Source: Magnetospirillum fulvum
GTDB taxonomy: Bacteria; Pseudomonadota; Alphaproteobacteria; Rhodospirillales; Magnetospirillaceae
Assembly: GCF_900108475.1 (NCBI RefSeq)
Contig: NZ_FNWO01000004.1
Coordinates: forward strand, 124,001 to 188,000
Direction of reading: 5' to 3'
DNA length: 64,000 bases
The position numbers were made by a program, and so were the translations under genes. This document shows, piece after piece, positions 17,133-26,200 of the stretch; the first letter of the stretch is position 1, and each line of letters starts with the position of its first letter. A model generated the notes under the pieces. The model worked only from the letters and a program-made list of their open reading frames with translations. It searched no databases and was not told the origin of the DNA.

Positions 17133-18194
17133 ATGAGCGCAGGCAAGATCGGGGTGGGGGAACAATGGTGGCGGCCCGAGCGGTTTGCAGTCCGCCGCGA
17201 GCGGCTGGAGACCCGGGCCAGGATCGTCGCGGCGGTACGGGCCTTCTTCGCCGTGCGCGGTTTTGCCGAGGTCGAAACCCCCTGTCTTCAAGCCTCGCCG
17301 GGGATGGAACCGCATCTGAAATGGTTCTCCACCGCTCTGACCGATCCCTATGGTGGCCCGGACCGGACGATGAGCCTGCACACCAGCCCCGAATTCGCGA
17401 TGAAAAAGCTGCTGGTGGCGGGGATGCCGAAAATCTACCAATTGGCGCGGGTGTTCCGCAATGCCGAGCGGTCGGACACCCATCATCCCGAATTCACCAT
17501 GCTGGAATGGTATCGAACCGACGTGCCGCTGGAGGCGCTGATGGACGATACCGAAACGCTGGTCGCCTCCTGCGCCGAGGCGGCGGGGGTGACCCGTCTG
17601 TCGCGCCGGGGGCGCTCGTGCGATCCGTTCCAGCCGTGGCGGCGGCTGTCGGTGGCCCAGGCGTTCCGCGATTATGCCGGGATCGACCTGCTGGCCACCG
17701 CGCCCGATCCGTTGCAGCCGCAGCGCGAGCTGATCGCCGCCGAAGCGGCGCGGATCGGGGTGTCGGTCAGCCCGTCCGACCGCTGGGACGATATCGTCTT
17801 TCGGATCATGATGGACCGGATCGAGCCGCATCTGGGCTTTGACGCCCCGGTGTTCCTCCATTCCTGGCCGCTGTCGATGGCGGCGCTGGCGCGGCCCTTA
17901 GGTGCCGATAACCGCGTCGCCGAGCGGTTCGAGGCTTATGCGCTGGGGGTCGAACTGGCCAACGCGTTTGGCGAACTGACCGACGCCGCCGAACAGCGCC
18001 GCCGCTTTGCCGAGGATCAGGCGTTGGCGCAAGCGCTCTATGGGGCCGCTCCGCCCGCCGACGAAGATTTCCTTGCCGCGCTGGAGTTCGGAATGCCGGA
18101 CTCGGCGGGGATTGCGCTTGGCTTCGACCGGCTGGTGATGCTGCTGACCGGAGCGGAGCGGATCGACGACGTGTTGTGGGCCCCGGTCGGGTAA
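17133..18194 (+). CDS. epmA: EF-P lysine ligase EpmA (GenX/PoxA)
   Basis: EpmA is a truncated class II lysyl-tRNA synthetase that attaches beta-lysine to EF-P instead of charging tRNA. The 353-residue protein lacks the N-terminal tRNA-binding OB domain and starts in the catalytic core. Motif 1 surrounds RARIVAAVRAFFAVRGFAEVETP, here given by position (about 30-52). Motif 2 is the fRNE-type VFRNAERSDTHHPEFTMLEWY, about 110-130, and motif 3 is GIALGFDRLVML near the C-terminus. The ATG at 17133 has aggggaa upstream. The EF-P gene itself is not in the window. Confidence 0.93.
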   Translation: MSAGKIGVGEQWWRPERFAVRRERLETRARIVAAVRAFFAVRGFAEVETPCLQASPGMEPHLKWFSTALTDPYGGPDRTMSLHTSPEFAMKKLLVAGMPKIYQLARVFRNAERSDTHHPEFTMLEWYRTDVPLEALMDDTETLVASCAEAAGVTRLSRRGRSCDPFQPWRRLSVAQAFRDYAGIDLLATAPDPLQPQRELIAAEAARIGVSVSPSDRWDDIVFRIMMDRIEPHLGFDAPVFLHSWPLSMAALARPLGADNRVAERFEAYALGVELANAFGELTDAAEQRRRFAEDQALAQALYGAAPPADEDFLAALEFGMPDSAGIALGFDRLVMLLTGAERIDDVLWAPVG

Positions 18195-18308
18195 GAAGCG
18201 CAGCGAAAGCCAAGCGACCGGAGGTCGCGCCGGCGATTGAGGCTGTGAAGACCCGCGGAGCGGATCGACGACGTGTTGTGGGCCCCGGTCGGGTAAGAAG
18301 CGCAGCGA
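18153..18308 (+). repeat. Two direct copies of a 54-bp segment from the epmA 3' end
   Basis: Positions 18153-18206 and 18255-18308 are identical over 54 bp, with a period of 102 bp. The first copy contains the last codons and stop of epmA (reading ERIDDVLWAPVG, then stop). The second copy lies in the spacer before fabD and could only encode the same tail. This looks like a recent local tandem duplication. Confidence 0.9.
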
Positions 18309-18439
18309 CTGGCGCATTGAGCGCCCGGCGAAGGGGGGCAGCCGTTTGTACCGGCCCGATCGACATCTTTTCTTGACAGGGGAGGGGGCGATCCCGTTCC
18401 TTCGCGGTTCCTAAGGAATCCGAGGGGAGTTAGCAGATT

Positions 18440-19381
18440 ATGACTCGTGCGTTCGTCTTTCCCGGCCAGGGCTCGCAGGCCGTCGGCATGGGCCGTGAGT
18501 TGGCCGAAGCCTTTCCGGTGGCCCGTCAGGTGTTCGAGGAAGTTGACGACGCCTTGTCACAAAAGCTGTCGGTGTTGATGGCCGAGGGGCCGGAAGCCGA
18601 TCTGACTCTGACCGAAAACGCCCAGCCCGCTCTGATGGCGGTGTCGCTGGCGGTGGTCCGCGTGCTGGAAAGCGAAGGCGGGCTGGATCTGGCCCAGGCC
18701 GCCGCGTTCGTCGCCGGTCATTCGCTGGGTGAATATTCGGCGCTGGCCGCCGCCGGAACCTTCTCGATCGCCGATACCGCCCGTCTGCTGAAGATTCGCG
18801 GTCAGGCGATGCAGAAAGCGGTGCCGGTCGGTGTCGGCGCGATGGCCGCCCTGCTGGGGGCCGAACTGGAGCTGGCGCACGAGATCGCCGCCGCCGCCGC
18901 CGAGGGCGAAGTGTGCGAGGCCGCCAACGATAATGGCGGGGCTCAGGTGGTGGTGTCCGGTCACAAGGGCGCGGTCGAGCGGGCGATGAAGATCGCGGGC
19001 GAGCGCGGGGTGAAGCGGGCGGTGCTGCTGCCGGTATCGGCTCCGTTCCATTGTTCGCTGATGCAGCCCGCCGCCGATGCGATGGAAGAGGCGCTGGCGA
19101 ATGTCGCGATGGCCGCCCCCAAGGTGCCGCTGGTCGCCAACGTCACCGCAGGGAAGGTCACCGCGCCCGACGAAATCCGCGATCTGCTGGTCCGTCAGGT
19201 CACCGGAACGGTGCGCTGGCGCGAAAGCGTGCTGTTCATGAAGGCCCAGGGGGTGACCGCGCTGGTCGAACTGGGCTCGGGCAAGGTGCTGGGCGGACTG
19301 GCCCGGCGCATTGACAAGGAACTGACCGGCAGCTCGGTGGGGACTCCCGCCGACGTCGAAGCGTTCCTGAAGTCTCTGTAA
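18440..19381 (+). CDS. fabD: Malonyl-CoA:ACP transacylase
   Basis: FabD loads malonyl groups onto ACP at the start of fatty acid synthesis. The 313-residue protein has the N-terminal FPGQGSQ, the nucleophile motif GHSLGEYSAL (about Ser98), the conserved Arg in LKIRGQAMQKAV, the catalytic His in PVSAPFHCSLM, and QVTGTVRWRESV. The ATG at 18440 follows a weak gagggga ribosome site 10 nt away. It begins the fabD-fabG-acpP-fabF-mltG series. A TTGACA at 18373 could be its -35 box but no good -10 was found. Confidence 0.96.
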   Translation: MTRAFVFPGQGSQAVGMGRELAEAFPVARQVFEEVDDALSQKLSVLMAEGPEADLTLTENAQPALMAVSLAVVRVLESEGGLDLAQAAAFVAGHSLGEYSALAAAGTFSIADTARLLKIRGQAMQKAVPVGVGAMAALLGAELELAHEIAAAAAEGEVCEAANDNGGAQVVVSGHKGAVERAMKIAGERGVKRAVLLPVSAPFHCSLMQPAADAMEEALANVAMAAPKVPLVANVTAGKVTAPDEIRDLLVRQVTGTVRWRESVLFMKAQGVTALVELGSGKVLGGLARRIDKELTGSSVGTPADVEAFLKSL

Positions 19382-19409
19382 ACCGATCGGAAGAAGAGGG
19401 GGGAGTCCG

Positions 19410-20147
19410 ATGTTCGATCTTTCCGGAAAGACCGCGCTGGTGACCGGCGCGTCGGGCGGTATCGGCGGCGCGATCGCCCGCGCCCTGCATGCCCAGGGCG
19501 CGGTGGTCGGCCTGCATGGCACTCGGCGCGAGGCGCTCGACACGCTGGCGGCGGAGTTGGGCGAGCGGGTGCACGTCCTGCCCGCCAACCTGTCGGATTC
19601 GGCGGCGGTCGAGCAATTGGCCAAGGATGCCGAGGCGGCGCTGGGCGCGATCGACATCCTGGTCAACAATGCCGGTCTGACCCGCGACGGTCTGGTGCTG
19701 CGGATGAAGGACGAGGATTGGCAGACGGTGCTGGACGTCAACCTTACCGCCGCCTTCCGCCTGTGCCGCGCCGCGATCAAGGGGCAGATGAAGCGTCGTT
19801 CCGGCCGGATCATCAACATAACCTCGATCGTCGGCGTCACCGGCAATCCGGGGCAGGTGAACTATGCCGCCTCGAAGGCCGGTCTGATCGGGATGAGCAA
19901 GTCGCTGGCCCAGGAAGTCGCCAGCCGGGGCATCACCGTCAATTGCGTCGCTCCGGGCTTCATTACCTCGGCGATGACCGACGCGCTGAACGACGATCAG
20001 AAGGGCAAGCTGTTGACCGGCATTCCGGCCGGGCGGATGGGCAGCGTCGAGGAAATCGCCGCCGCCGTGGTCTATCTCGCCTCGGCCGAAGCCGCCTATG
20101 TCACCGGTCAGACCCTTCACGTCAACGGCGGGATGGCGATGATCTGA
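19410..20147 (+). CDS. fabG: 3-oxoacyl-ACP reductase
   Basis: An NADPH-dependent reductase of the short-chain dehydrogenase family, doing the first reduction of each fatty-acid cycle. The 245-residue protein has the cofactor motif TGASGGIG (about 13-20), NNAG near residue 88, the catalytic Ser in INITSIVGVTGNPGQ, and the YAASK tetrad Tyr/Lys (about 150-155). The C-terminal GQTLHVNGGMAM is typical of FabG. It lies 28 bp after fabD with a good ribosome site (agaagagggggga) upstream. Confidence 0.95.
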   Translation: MFDLSGKTALVTGASGGIGGAIARALHAQGAVVGLHGTRREALDTLAAELGERVHVLPANLSDSAAVEQLAKDAEAALGAIDILVNNAGLTRDGLVLRMKDEDWQTVLDVNLTAAFRLCRAAIKGQMKRRSGRIINITSIVGVTGNPGQVNYAASKAGLIGMSKSLAQEVASRGITVNCVAPGFITSAMTDALNDDQKGKLLTGIPAGRMGSVEEIAAAVVYLASAEAAYVTGQTLHVNGGMAMI

Positions 20148-20188
20148 TCTAGGCCACGATAGAGGGGCGCCGAGGCTGGTCAAGGGTG

Positions 20189-20249
20189 GAAAAGTGTGCT
20201 AGGAACGGGCACTTTTCGCCTGACAGGGGGATGCGCCTCCTCGGCGCAT
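20189..20249. promoter_or_regulatory. Two hairpins in the fabG-acpP spacer
   Basis: The 143-bp spacer holds an 8-bp inverted repeat (gaaaagtg / cacttttc, 20189-20217) and a second, perfect 7-bp one (atgcgcc / ggcgcat, 20231-20249). The first may end fabG transcripts weakly. The second would lie in or just before the acpP leader, where it could affect acpP mRNA level. Both roles are guesses. Confidence 0.4.
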
Positions 20250-20290
20250 AAGCCGGTTTTCCAACGGACAAGACTTTTGAGGGATCACAC

Positions 20291-20524
20291 ATGAGTGACG
20301 TGGCCGAACGGGTTAAGAAGATTGTCGTCGAGCATCTGGGCGTCGAAGAGTCCAAGGTGACCGAGAACGCCAGCTTCATCGACGACCTGGGCGCCGACAG
20401 CCTCGACACCGTCGAGCTGGTGATGGCTTTCGAGGAGGAATTCTCGGTCGAGATTCCGGACGATGCGGCTGAGAAGATTCTGACGGTGAAGGACGCGATC
20501 GACTTCATCAGCAAGAATTCCTGA
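20291..20524 (+). CDS. acpP: Acyl carrier protein
   Basis: The 77-residue acidic carrier protein of fatty acid synthesis. The phosphopantetheine serine is in [20 protein letters not shown] (about Ser37). The sequence opens [18 protein letters not shown] and is close to standard alphaproteobacterial AcpP throughout. The leader has a ribosome site (tgaggga) 8 nt before the ATG. Position between fabG and fabF is conserved in many bacteria. Confidence 0.97.
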   Translation: MSDVAERVKKIVVEHLGVEESKVTENASFIDDLGADSLDTVELVMAFEEEFSVEIPDDAAEKILTVKDAIDFISKNS

Positions 20525-20534
20525 TCCGGACTCC

Positions 20535-20580
20535 GGGCGCCGACCGCCGCTCTTTCGGGGGCGGCGCCCTTATCCTTTTT
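20535..20580 (+). terminator. Probable terminator or attenuator after acpP
   Basis: An inverted repeat with outer arms gggcgccg / cggcgccc (20535-20569) is followed by ttatccttttt. It starts 10 bp after the acpP stop and ends just before fabF, so it may lower fabF expression relative to acpP. Confidence 0.65.
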
Positions 20581-20606
20581 CCGTGACTTCCGAAAGCCAG
20601 GGTTTC

Positions 20607-21863
20607 ATGAGACGTGTCGTCGTCACCGGCCTCGGCCTCGTCACTCCGCTGGGCAGCGGAGTGAAGACCAACTGGGAACGGCTCCTTGCCTCCCAGTCCG
20701 GTATCCGCCGTGTCGAGAGCTTTGATGTCTCCGATCTGCCCGCTCAGATCGCCGGGGTCGTGCCGAGAGGCACCAATCCAGGCGAACTCGACCTCGATTC
20801 CGTGGCTTCGGCCAAGGATCGTCGGCGCATGGACGATTTCATCGTCTATGGCCTCGCCGCCGCGACCGAGGCGGTTCTCGATTCGGGCTGGTTGCCCGAA
20901 GACGAAGAATCGCGCGAACGCACCGGCGTGATGATCGGTTCCGGTATTGGCGGTCTGCCCAATATCGCCGATGGCGCCCTGACGCTTGAAAAGTCCGGCC
21001 CGCGCCGGATCAGCCCGTTCTTCATTCCCGCCGCCCTGATCAATCTGGTCTCGGGCCATGTCTCGATCCGCTACGGCTTCAAAGGGCCGAACCATGCGGT
21101 TGTGACGGCCTGTGCCACCGGCGCGCACGCCATCGGCGACGCCGCCCGGATGATCATGTTCGACGACGCCGACGTGATGGTCGCGGGTGGCGCAGAAGCG
21201 GCGGTGCATCGTCTGGGGCTGGCTGGCTTCGCCGCCGCCAAGGCGCTGTGCACCTCCTACAACGACCGCCCGACCGAGGCCTCCCGTCCGTGGGATCGCG
21301 ATCGTGACGGCTTCGTGATGGGCGAAGGCGCCGGCGTCGTCGTGCTGGAGGAACTGGAGCACGCCAGAAAGCGCGGCGCCAAGATCTACGGCGAAATCAT
21401 CGGCTACGGCATGTCGGGTGATGCCTATCACATCACCGCCCCGGCCGACGACGGCAACGGCGCCGTGCGCGCGATGAAGGCCGCGCTGAAGCGCACCGGT
21501 CTGCCGCTCGAGGAGATCGACTACATCAACGCCCACGGCACCGCGACGATGGGCGACACCATCGAACTCGGAGCGGTCAAGCGGGTGTTCGGCGATCACG
21601 CCTACAAGCTCAGCATGTCCTCGACCAAATCGGCGGTCGGGCATCTGCTGGGCGCGGCCGGTGCGGTCGAAGCGATCTTCTCGCTGCTGGCGATCCGCGA
21701 TCAGATCGTGCCGCCGACGCTGAACCTGCATAACCCGTCCGATGGCTGCGACATCGATCTGGTGCCGCTGAAGGCCAAGGAACGCAAGGTTGACGTCGTT
21801 CTGTCGAATTCGTTCGGCTTTGGCGGCACCAACGCCTCGCTGGTGTTCCGCAAGGCTCCGTGA
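20607..21863 (+). CDS. fabF: 3-oxoacyl-ACP synthase II
   Basis: FabF elongates acyl-ACP by condensation with malonyl-ACP. The 418-residue protein has the catalytic cysteine in VVTACATGAHAIGDA (about Cys164), the first histidine in NAHGTATMGDTIE, the lysine in SMSSTKSAVGHLLGAAGA with the second histidine, and the terminal SNSFGFGGTNASLVF. The ATG at 20607 matches the usual N-terminus (MRRVVVTGLGLVTPLG); a GTG at 20583 would add eight residues and cannot be excluded. Confidence 0.95.
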   Translation: MRRVVVTGLGLVTPLGSGVKTNWERLLASQSGIRRVESFDVSDLPAQIAGVVPRGTNPGELDLDSVASAKDRRRMDDFIVYGLAAATEAVLDSGWLPEDEESRERTGVMIGSGIGGLPNIADGALTLEKSGPRRISPFFIPAALINLVSGHVSIRYGFKGPNHAVVTACATGAHAIGDAARMIMFDDADVMVAGGAEAAVHRLGLAGFAAAKALCTSYNDRPTEASRPWDRDRDGFVMGEGAGVVVLEELEHARKRGAKIYGEIIGYGMSGDAYHITAPADDGNGAVRAMKAALKRTGLPLEEIDYINAHGTATMGDTIELGAVKRVFGDHAYKLSMSSTKSAVGHLLGAAGAVEAIFSLLAIRDQIVPPTLNLHNPSDGCDIDLVPLKAKERKVDVVLSNSFGFGGTNASLVFRKAP

Positions 21864-21899
21864 CCGGGGCTGCGGGGTCGCTGATCGAGACTTAAAGAC

Positions 21900-21936
21900 A
21901 AGGCCTCCGCATCGTCGCGGGGGCCTTCGTCGCTTT
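21900..21936 (+). terminator. Hairpin after fabF
   Basis: An 11-bp stem with one G-U pair (aaggcctccgc / gcgggggcctt) is followed by cgtcgctttt. It lies between fabF and mltG and may reduce read-through. Confidence 0.6.
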
Positions 21937-21947
21937 TGGGGGTCGGA

Positions 21948-22925
21948 ATGAAGGCCAAAGCGTTTGCGGTTCTGCTGGTGCTGGGGTTGCTTGGCGGCGT
22001 GCTGGCGTGGCAGGGGCATGTCGCCTTCACCGGCCCTGGTCCGTCTTCGTCTCCGGTGACGATGATCGTTCCCAAGGGGGCCGGGACCGAGGCGACCGCC
22101 GCCTTGCTTGAACAGGCCGGGGTGATCTCGGACCGCTATGTCTTCATCATCGGTTCCAAGTTGCGCCGGGTCACCTTGAAGGCGGGCGAATACGCCTTTC
22201 CCGCCCGGGTGTCGGCCGAGGAGGCGATGCGGATCATCGCCGATGGGCGGGTGGTGATCCACAAACTGACGGTGGCCGAGGGGCTGACGGTGCGTCAGGT
22301 CGCCGCTTTGGTCGAACAGGCCGATTTCCTGTCCGGGCCGATTACCCGGTCGCTGGCCGAGGGCTGGCTGCTGCCCGAGACGTGGCACGCCGTCCGCGAC
22401 GAACCGCGTGACGAGGTGTTGGCGCGGATGGAAAAGGCGATGCGGCGCAATCTCGACACGCTGTGGGCCGGGCGCGATCTCCGCGTCGCCCTGCGCGGGC
22501 CGGACGAGGCATTGATCCTGGCCTCGGTCGTCGAGCGCGAGACCGCGATTGCGGCGGAACGGCCCCGGATCGCCGCCGTGTTCTATAACCGGATGGCGCG
22601 GGGGATGCGGCTGCAATCCGATCCCACCGTGATCTATGGCGTCTCGGACGGGTTGGGCGTGCTTGATCGCCCGTTGACCCGCGCCGATCTCAACACACCG
22701 CATCCGTGGAACACCTATGCGATCGACGGATTGCCGCGCACCCCGATTGCCAATCCGGGACGAGCCTCGCTGGAAGCGGTGTTGCACCCCGCCCGCACCG
22801 ACGAACTGTACTTCGTTGCCGATGGCAGCGGCGGCCATGCCTTCGCCGCGACGCTGGACGAGCACAATGCCAACGTCGCCCGCTGGCGTCAGATCGAACG
22901 CAGCCGAAACGCAGCAGCACCATGA
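21948..22925 (+). CDS. mltG: Endolytic peptidoglycan transglycosylase MltG
   Basis: A single-pass inner-membrane protein of 325 residues that cleaves nascent glycan strands and sets their length. It has an N-terminal membrane anchor (about 4-22; FAVLLVLGLLGGVLAW), a LysM-like subdomain (VTMIVPKGAGTEATAALL) and the YceG catalytic domain. The catalytic Glu is in LASVVERETAIAAERP (about residue 200), followed by VFYNRMARGMRLQSDPTVIYG and NTYAIDGLPRTPIANPG. The ATG at 21948 has gggggtcgg upstream. The gene often follows fabF in proteobacteria. Confidence 0.95.
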   Translation: MKAKAFAVLLVLGLLGGVLAWQGHVAFTGPGPSSSPVTMIVPKGAGTEATAALLEQAGVISDRYVFIIGSKLRRVTLKAGEYAFPARVSAEEAMRIIADGRVVIHKLTVAEGLTVRQVAALVEQADFLSGPITRSLAEGWLLPETWHAVRDEPRDEVLARMEKAMRRNLDTLWAGRDLRVALRGPDEALILASVVERETAIAAERPRIAAVFYNRMARGMRLQSDPTVIYGVSDGLGVLDRPLTRADLNTPHPWNTYAIDGLPRTPIANPGRASLEAVLHPARTDELYFVADGSGGHAFAATLDEHNANVARWRQIERSRNAAAP

Positions 22926-22988
22926 TTTTTGTCATATATTCTATGTGGAACATTGTGACGGAAATATCCTGAATAGTCTTTTGCGATC

Positions 22989-23019
22989 ACGGCCCCTGCG
23001 GGGGCCGTTTTGTTTTTTT
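22989..23019 (+). terminator. Intrinsic terminator of mltG
   Basis: A perfect 8-bp GC-rich stem (acggcccc / ggggccgt) with a 4-nt loop is followed by TTGTTTTTTT. This is a strong Rho-independent terminator ending the fab-mltG unit. Confidence 0.9.
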
Positions 23020-23132
23020 GTGTATCCTATTATTATTGCTGAGGTGATCGTCAATTCGATCCTGTAATTTAATTATTATTGACGCGTTATCGTCTCCACA
23101 ACCATTAATACTTGTAGGGTCAACGCTGTATA

Positions 23133-23162
23133 TTGACGGGTTGAGAAGGCCAGAGGTACTAT
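23133..23162 (+). promoter_or_regulatory. Candidate promoter of the giant gene
   Basis: TTGACG and TACTAT lie 18 bp apart, with the -10 ending 67 bp before the ATG at 23230. It is the best sigma-70-like pair in the spacer, judged by eye. Confidence 0.4.
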
Positions 23163-23229
23163 CCACCGCGATAAGACAGGGTCGTCATAGGTTGGCGTTC
23201 GCCTGATCTTGAGAGAGTCAGAGGTCGGC

Positions 23230-26200
23230 ATGGCACCCAGGGATGAGACGTCTTCCGACCGTGCGGGCGATGGGGCGGCGATCGGCACCGTCCAGACCCT
23301 GACCGGCGGCGCGGTTGCCCGTCATGCCGACGGAGGTCAGGTCGCGCTGCACAAAGGCGACCGCGTGTTCGAGGGCGACGTTCTGATCACCGATCAGGGC
23401 GCGTCCGTCGGCGTGGTGCTGTCCGACGGCACCTCGCTGTCGCTGGGGGAAAAGGCGCGTCTGGCCCTCGACGATTATGCCTATGATGCGACCAGCCACA
23501 GCGGCGACGCCCATCTGTCGCTGCAATCGGGCTCGTTCGCCCTGGTCACCGGTCAGATTTCCAAGACCGCGCCCGACGCTTTCGCGCTGAAGACCCCGAC
23601 GATGACCGTCGGCGTGCGCGGGACCGGCATCGCTGGCAACACCAATGCCATCGCCCTGATGGCGGAACGGGGCGGCGTCTCGGGCGAGGTGGTGCTGACC
23701 ACGCCGTCCGGTCAGACCGCGACCCTGAACACCCCCGGTTCGGCCGCGTCGTTGGGCAGCGGCGGGCTGGTTCAGCAGCAATTGTCGCCGTTTCAGGTGA
23801 TGCAGTTGGCCGGTGGGGCCGGGGCGGCGCTGCCCAACGGCGCGGCGTTGCTGTCGCCCGCTTTCAACGCGGCGGCGCAGGCGGTCCAGCAACAACAACA
23901 GCAACAGCAAGAACAGACTCCGCCGCCGCCGCCATCTCCCAGCGGCGACGGCGCGCAGGGACAGGGCTCGGGGACGCTGGAGGCGCTGGCGGCGCTGCAA
24001 AGCGCGGTCGAGGCTCAGATTCAGGCGATCCAGCAGGGAATCGCCCAGGATGCCGCCGGTCGGGCCGAACAGGCGCGGACGGCAATCGACAAGGCCAAGG
24101 CCGACATTCTCACCAACCAGGAAGCAACGCGGGCGGCGGCCGAACAGGCGGCGCGGGCTGCGGCCGAGTTGGCGCATCGCCAGTTCGAGGCGGCGCGGGA
24201 AGCCGACGCGGCGGCGGCGGCTCTGATCCGTTCGATCCTCGAACAGGCGCGACTGACCCTGGTCCAGATCCAACTGGACAAGACCTCGGTCGATCTGGCG
24301 ATTGCCGAGATGTGGGACTCGCTGGTGATCCTGGCCAGCCCCGACGCGGCGGGCAAGGAGGCGGCCGAGGCGGCTCTTCAGACCCTGAGCGCCGCCGCCT
24401 GGAGCGCCAACGATCTGATTGTCCTGTCCCAGGCCGATCTGGCGGCGGCGGCGACGATGGCACTGTCGCTCGCCGCCGGTCACGGTGCCACGGCGACCGG
24501 TCTGGCCCTGGCCGTCCAGGGCGTGACGAACGAGGGGCAGGCGCTGGCGGCGGCCACCGCCGCCGAACTGGGACAGGTCGCCGATTTCATCACCAATCCC
24601 AGCCACTTCCTCGACGCGGTCACCCGGTGGTCGACTCCCTACGATTCCGATACCTCGCTGGCCGAACATGCCGCCGAGGAAGCCCGTGCCGCCGCTGACG
24701 ACACTCAGGCGCGGGCGACCCAGGCTCAAACCGAGGCCCAGGCCGCGTCGGATGCGGTGGTCGCCGCCCGCAACGCCGAAGAAGCGCCGATGGTCGCCTT
24801 GGGCGAGGCCGAGGCGCGGCTGGGGGTCTATGTCGGTGCGGAAAACGCGGCCCGGGCCGACCGCGACGAGGCGATGTTGCTCTGGACCGGCCATGCCGCC
24901 GACGCCCAGGCGCTGGCGGCGATGTCGGCGACGGTTCAGGCTGCCTATTCCGCCGTCCTGCTCCATCAGTCGGTCGGGGTGGTCGATGGCGACCTTGCCA
25001 CGGCCCGTGCCGCTCTCGCCGCGCAGGCGGGGCTGCATCCCGACAATGCGGTGGTCGATGCGCTGGCCCATGTCGAGGCGGCGTGGGTTCAGCTTGCCGC
25101 CGATGCGGTGGCGACCGCGCTATCCGATCCGCTCAACCTGACCAAGGTCACCACCGCCTGCGACGTGCTGACCCATCTGAAGGCCGGTCTGGACGGCGAT
25201 TCCCGTGAGACCGCGCTTCAGGCGGCGCTCGATCTGGTCGCTTCGGCCCAGGCCTCATTCGACTCGACCACCCGGACCACCACCACCGATACCCAGACCT
25301 TGCTGGCCGGTGCCGCCGACATCCTGAGCGGCGACGGGCTCGCCTCCGGGGCCGACGTCGCCACCCATCTGTCCGCCGCCGCCACCTTGTCCGGTCAGAT
25401 TGCGACCGACGCCGCGACCCTGGCCAGCTATGACCAGACCCTGTTCCTGACCTATTTCACCGCCTGGCACGATGCCGTCGTCGCCCGTCAGGCGATTGCC
25501 GCCAGCGACGACGATTTTGTGCTGACCCCGGAAACGGTGGGGGGGAACTATACCGGACGGCTGCTCGGGTCCGATGGTTCGGTCGTGACGATGAGCCTGG
25601 GCCAGGACGAGAGCGGGGCCTATGACGGCACCGTCGTCTTTACCGATTCCCACGGCGATCCGGTCGATGTGCCGCTGGCCTATTCCGGCCTGACCCTGAA
25701 GCACGATTCCTCGGGCCATCTGATCCTCGATTCCGACGGCGATCCGGTGTTCGTCACCGACGACGGCACCACCGTTTCGGTCCGCGCCGATGCGTCGGGC
25801 TATTCGCTGGTGTCGGACAGCGGAATCGTCGCTGCCGATACCGCCGTCGCCGTCGCGATTGAGGTGCATGACGACGGTACCGTCGGTCTGCTGGTCGGCG
25901 GGGTTGCCGTCACGATCGACGGCGGGGCCTATCTGACCGCCGAAACCGCCTTTCTGGCCGCGCTCGACATCTATGACGCCGCCGTCGCCGCTCTGGGCGA
26001 TGGGGTGATCGAGTACAATGCCGACCATACCCCGATCCTGATTGGGGCGCTCGACCGGGCGGTGTACTGGTCGCAGCAGGCCGGGCTTGATCTCCAGGCC
26101 GCCGCCCAGGCCGAGGCCGAGGCGAGCACCGCCCAGATGGCGGCGCGGACGCTGGAGACCTACATCCTCGACACCGCGACCGATCAGGTCGGCCATGCCC

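Larger units (their letters stand above)
22926..23229. other. AT-rich spacer before the giant gene
   Basis: This 304-bp spacer is clearly more AT-rich than its surroundings, especially 22920-23130. It contains the mltG terminator and one candidate promoter for the next gene, listed separately. No small gene or RNA was recognised. Lower GC here could mark a regulatory region bound by nucleoid proteins, or an insertion boundary. Confidence 0.6.
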
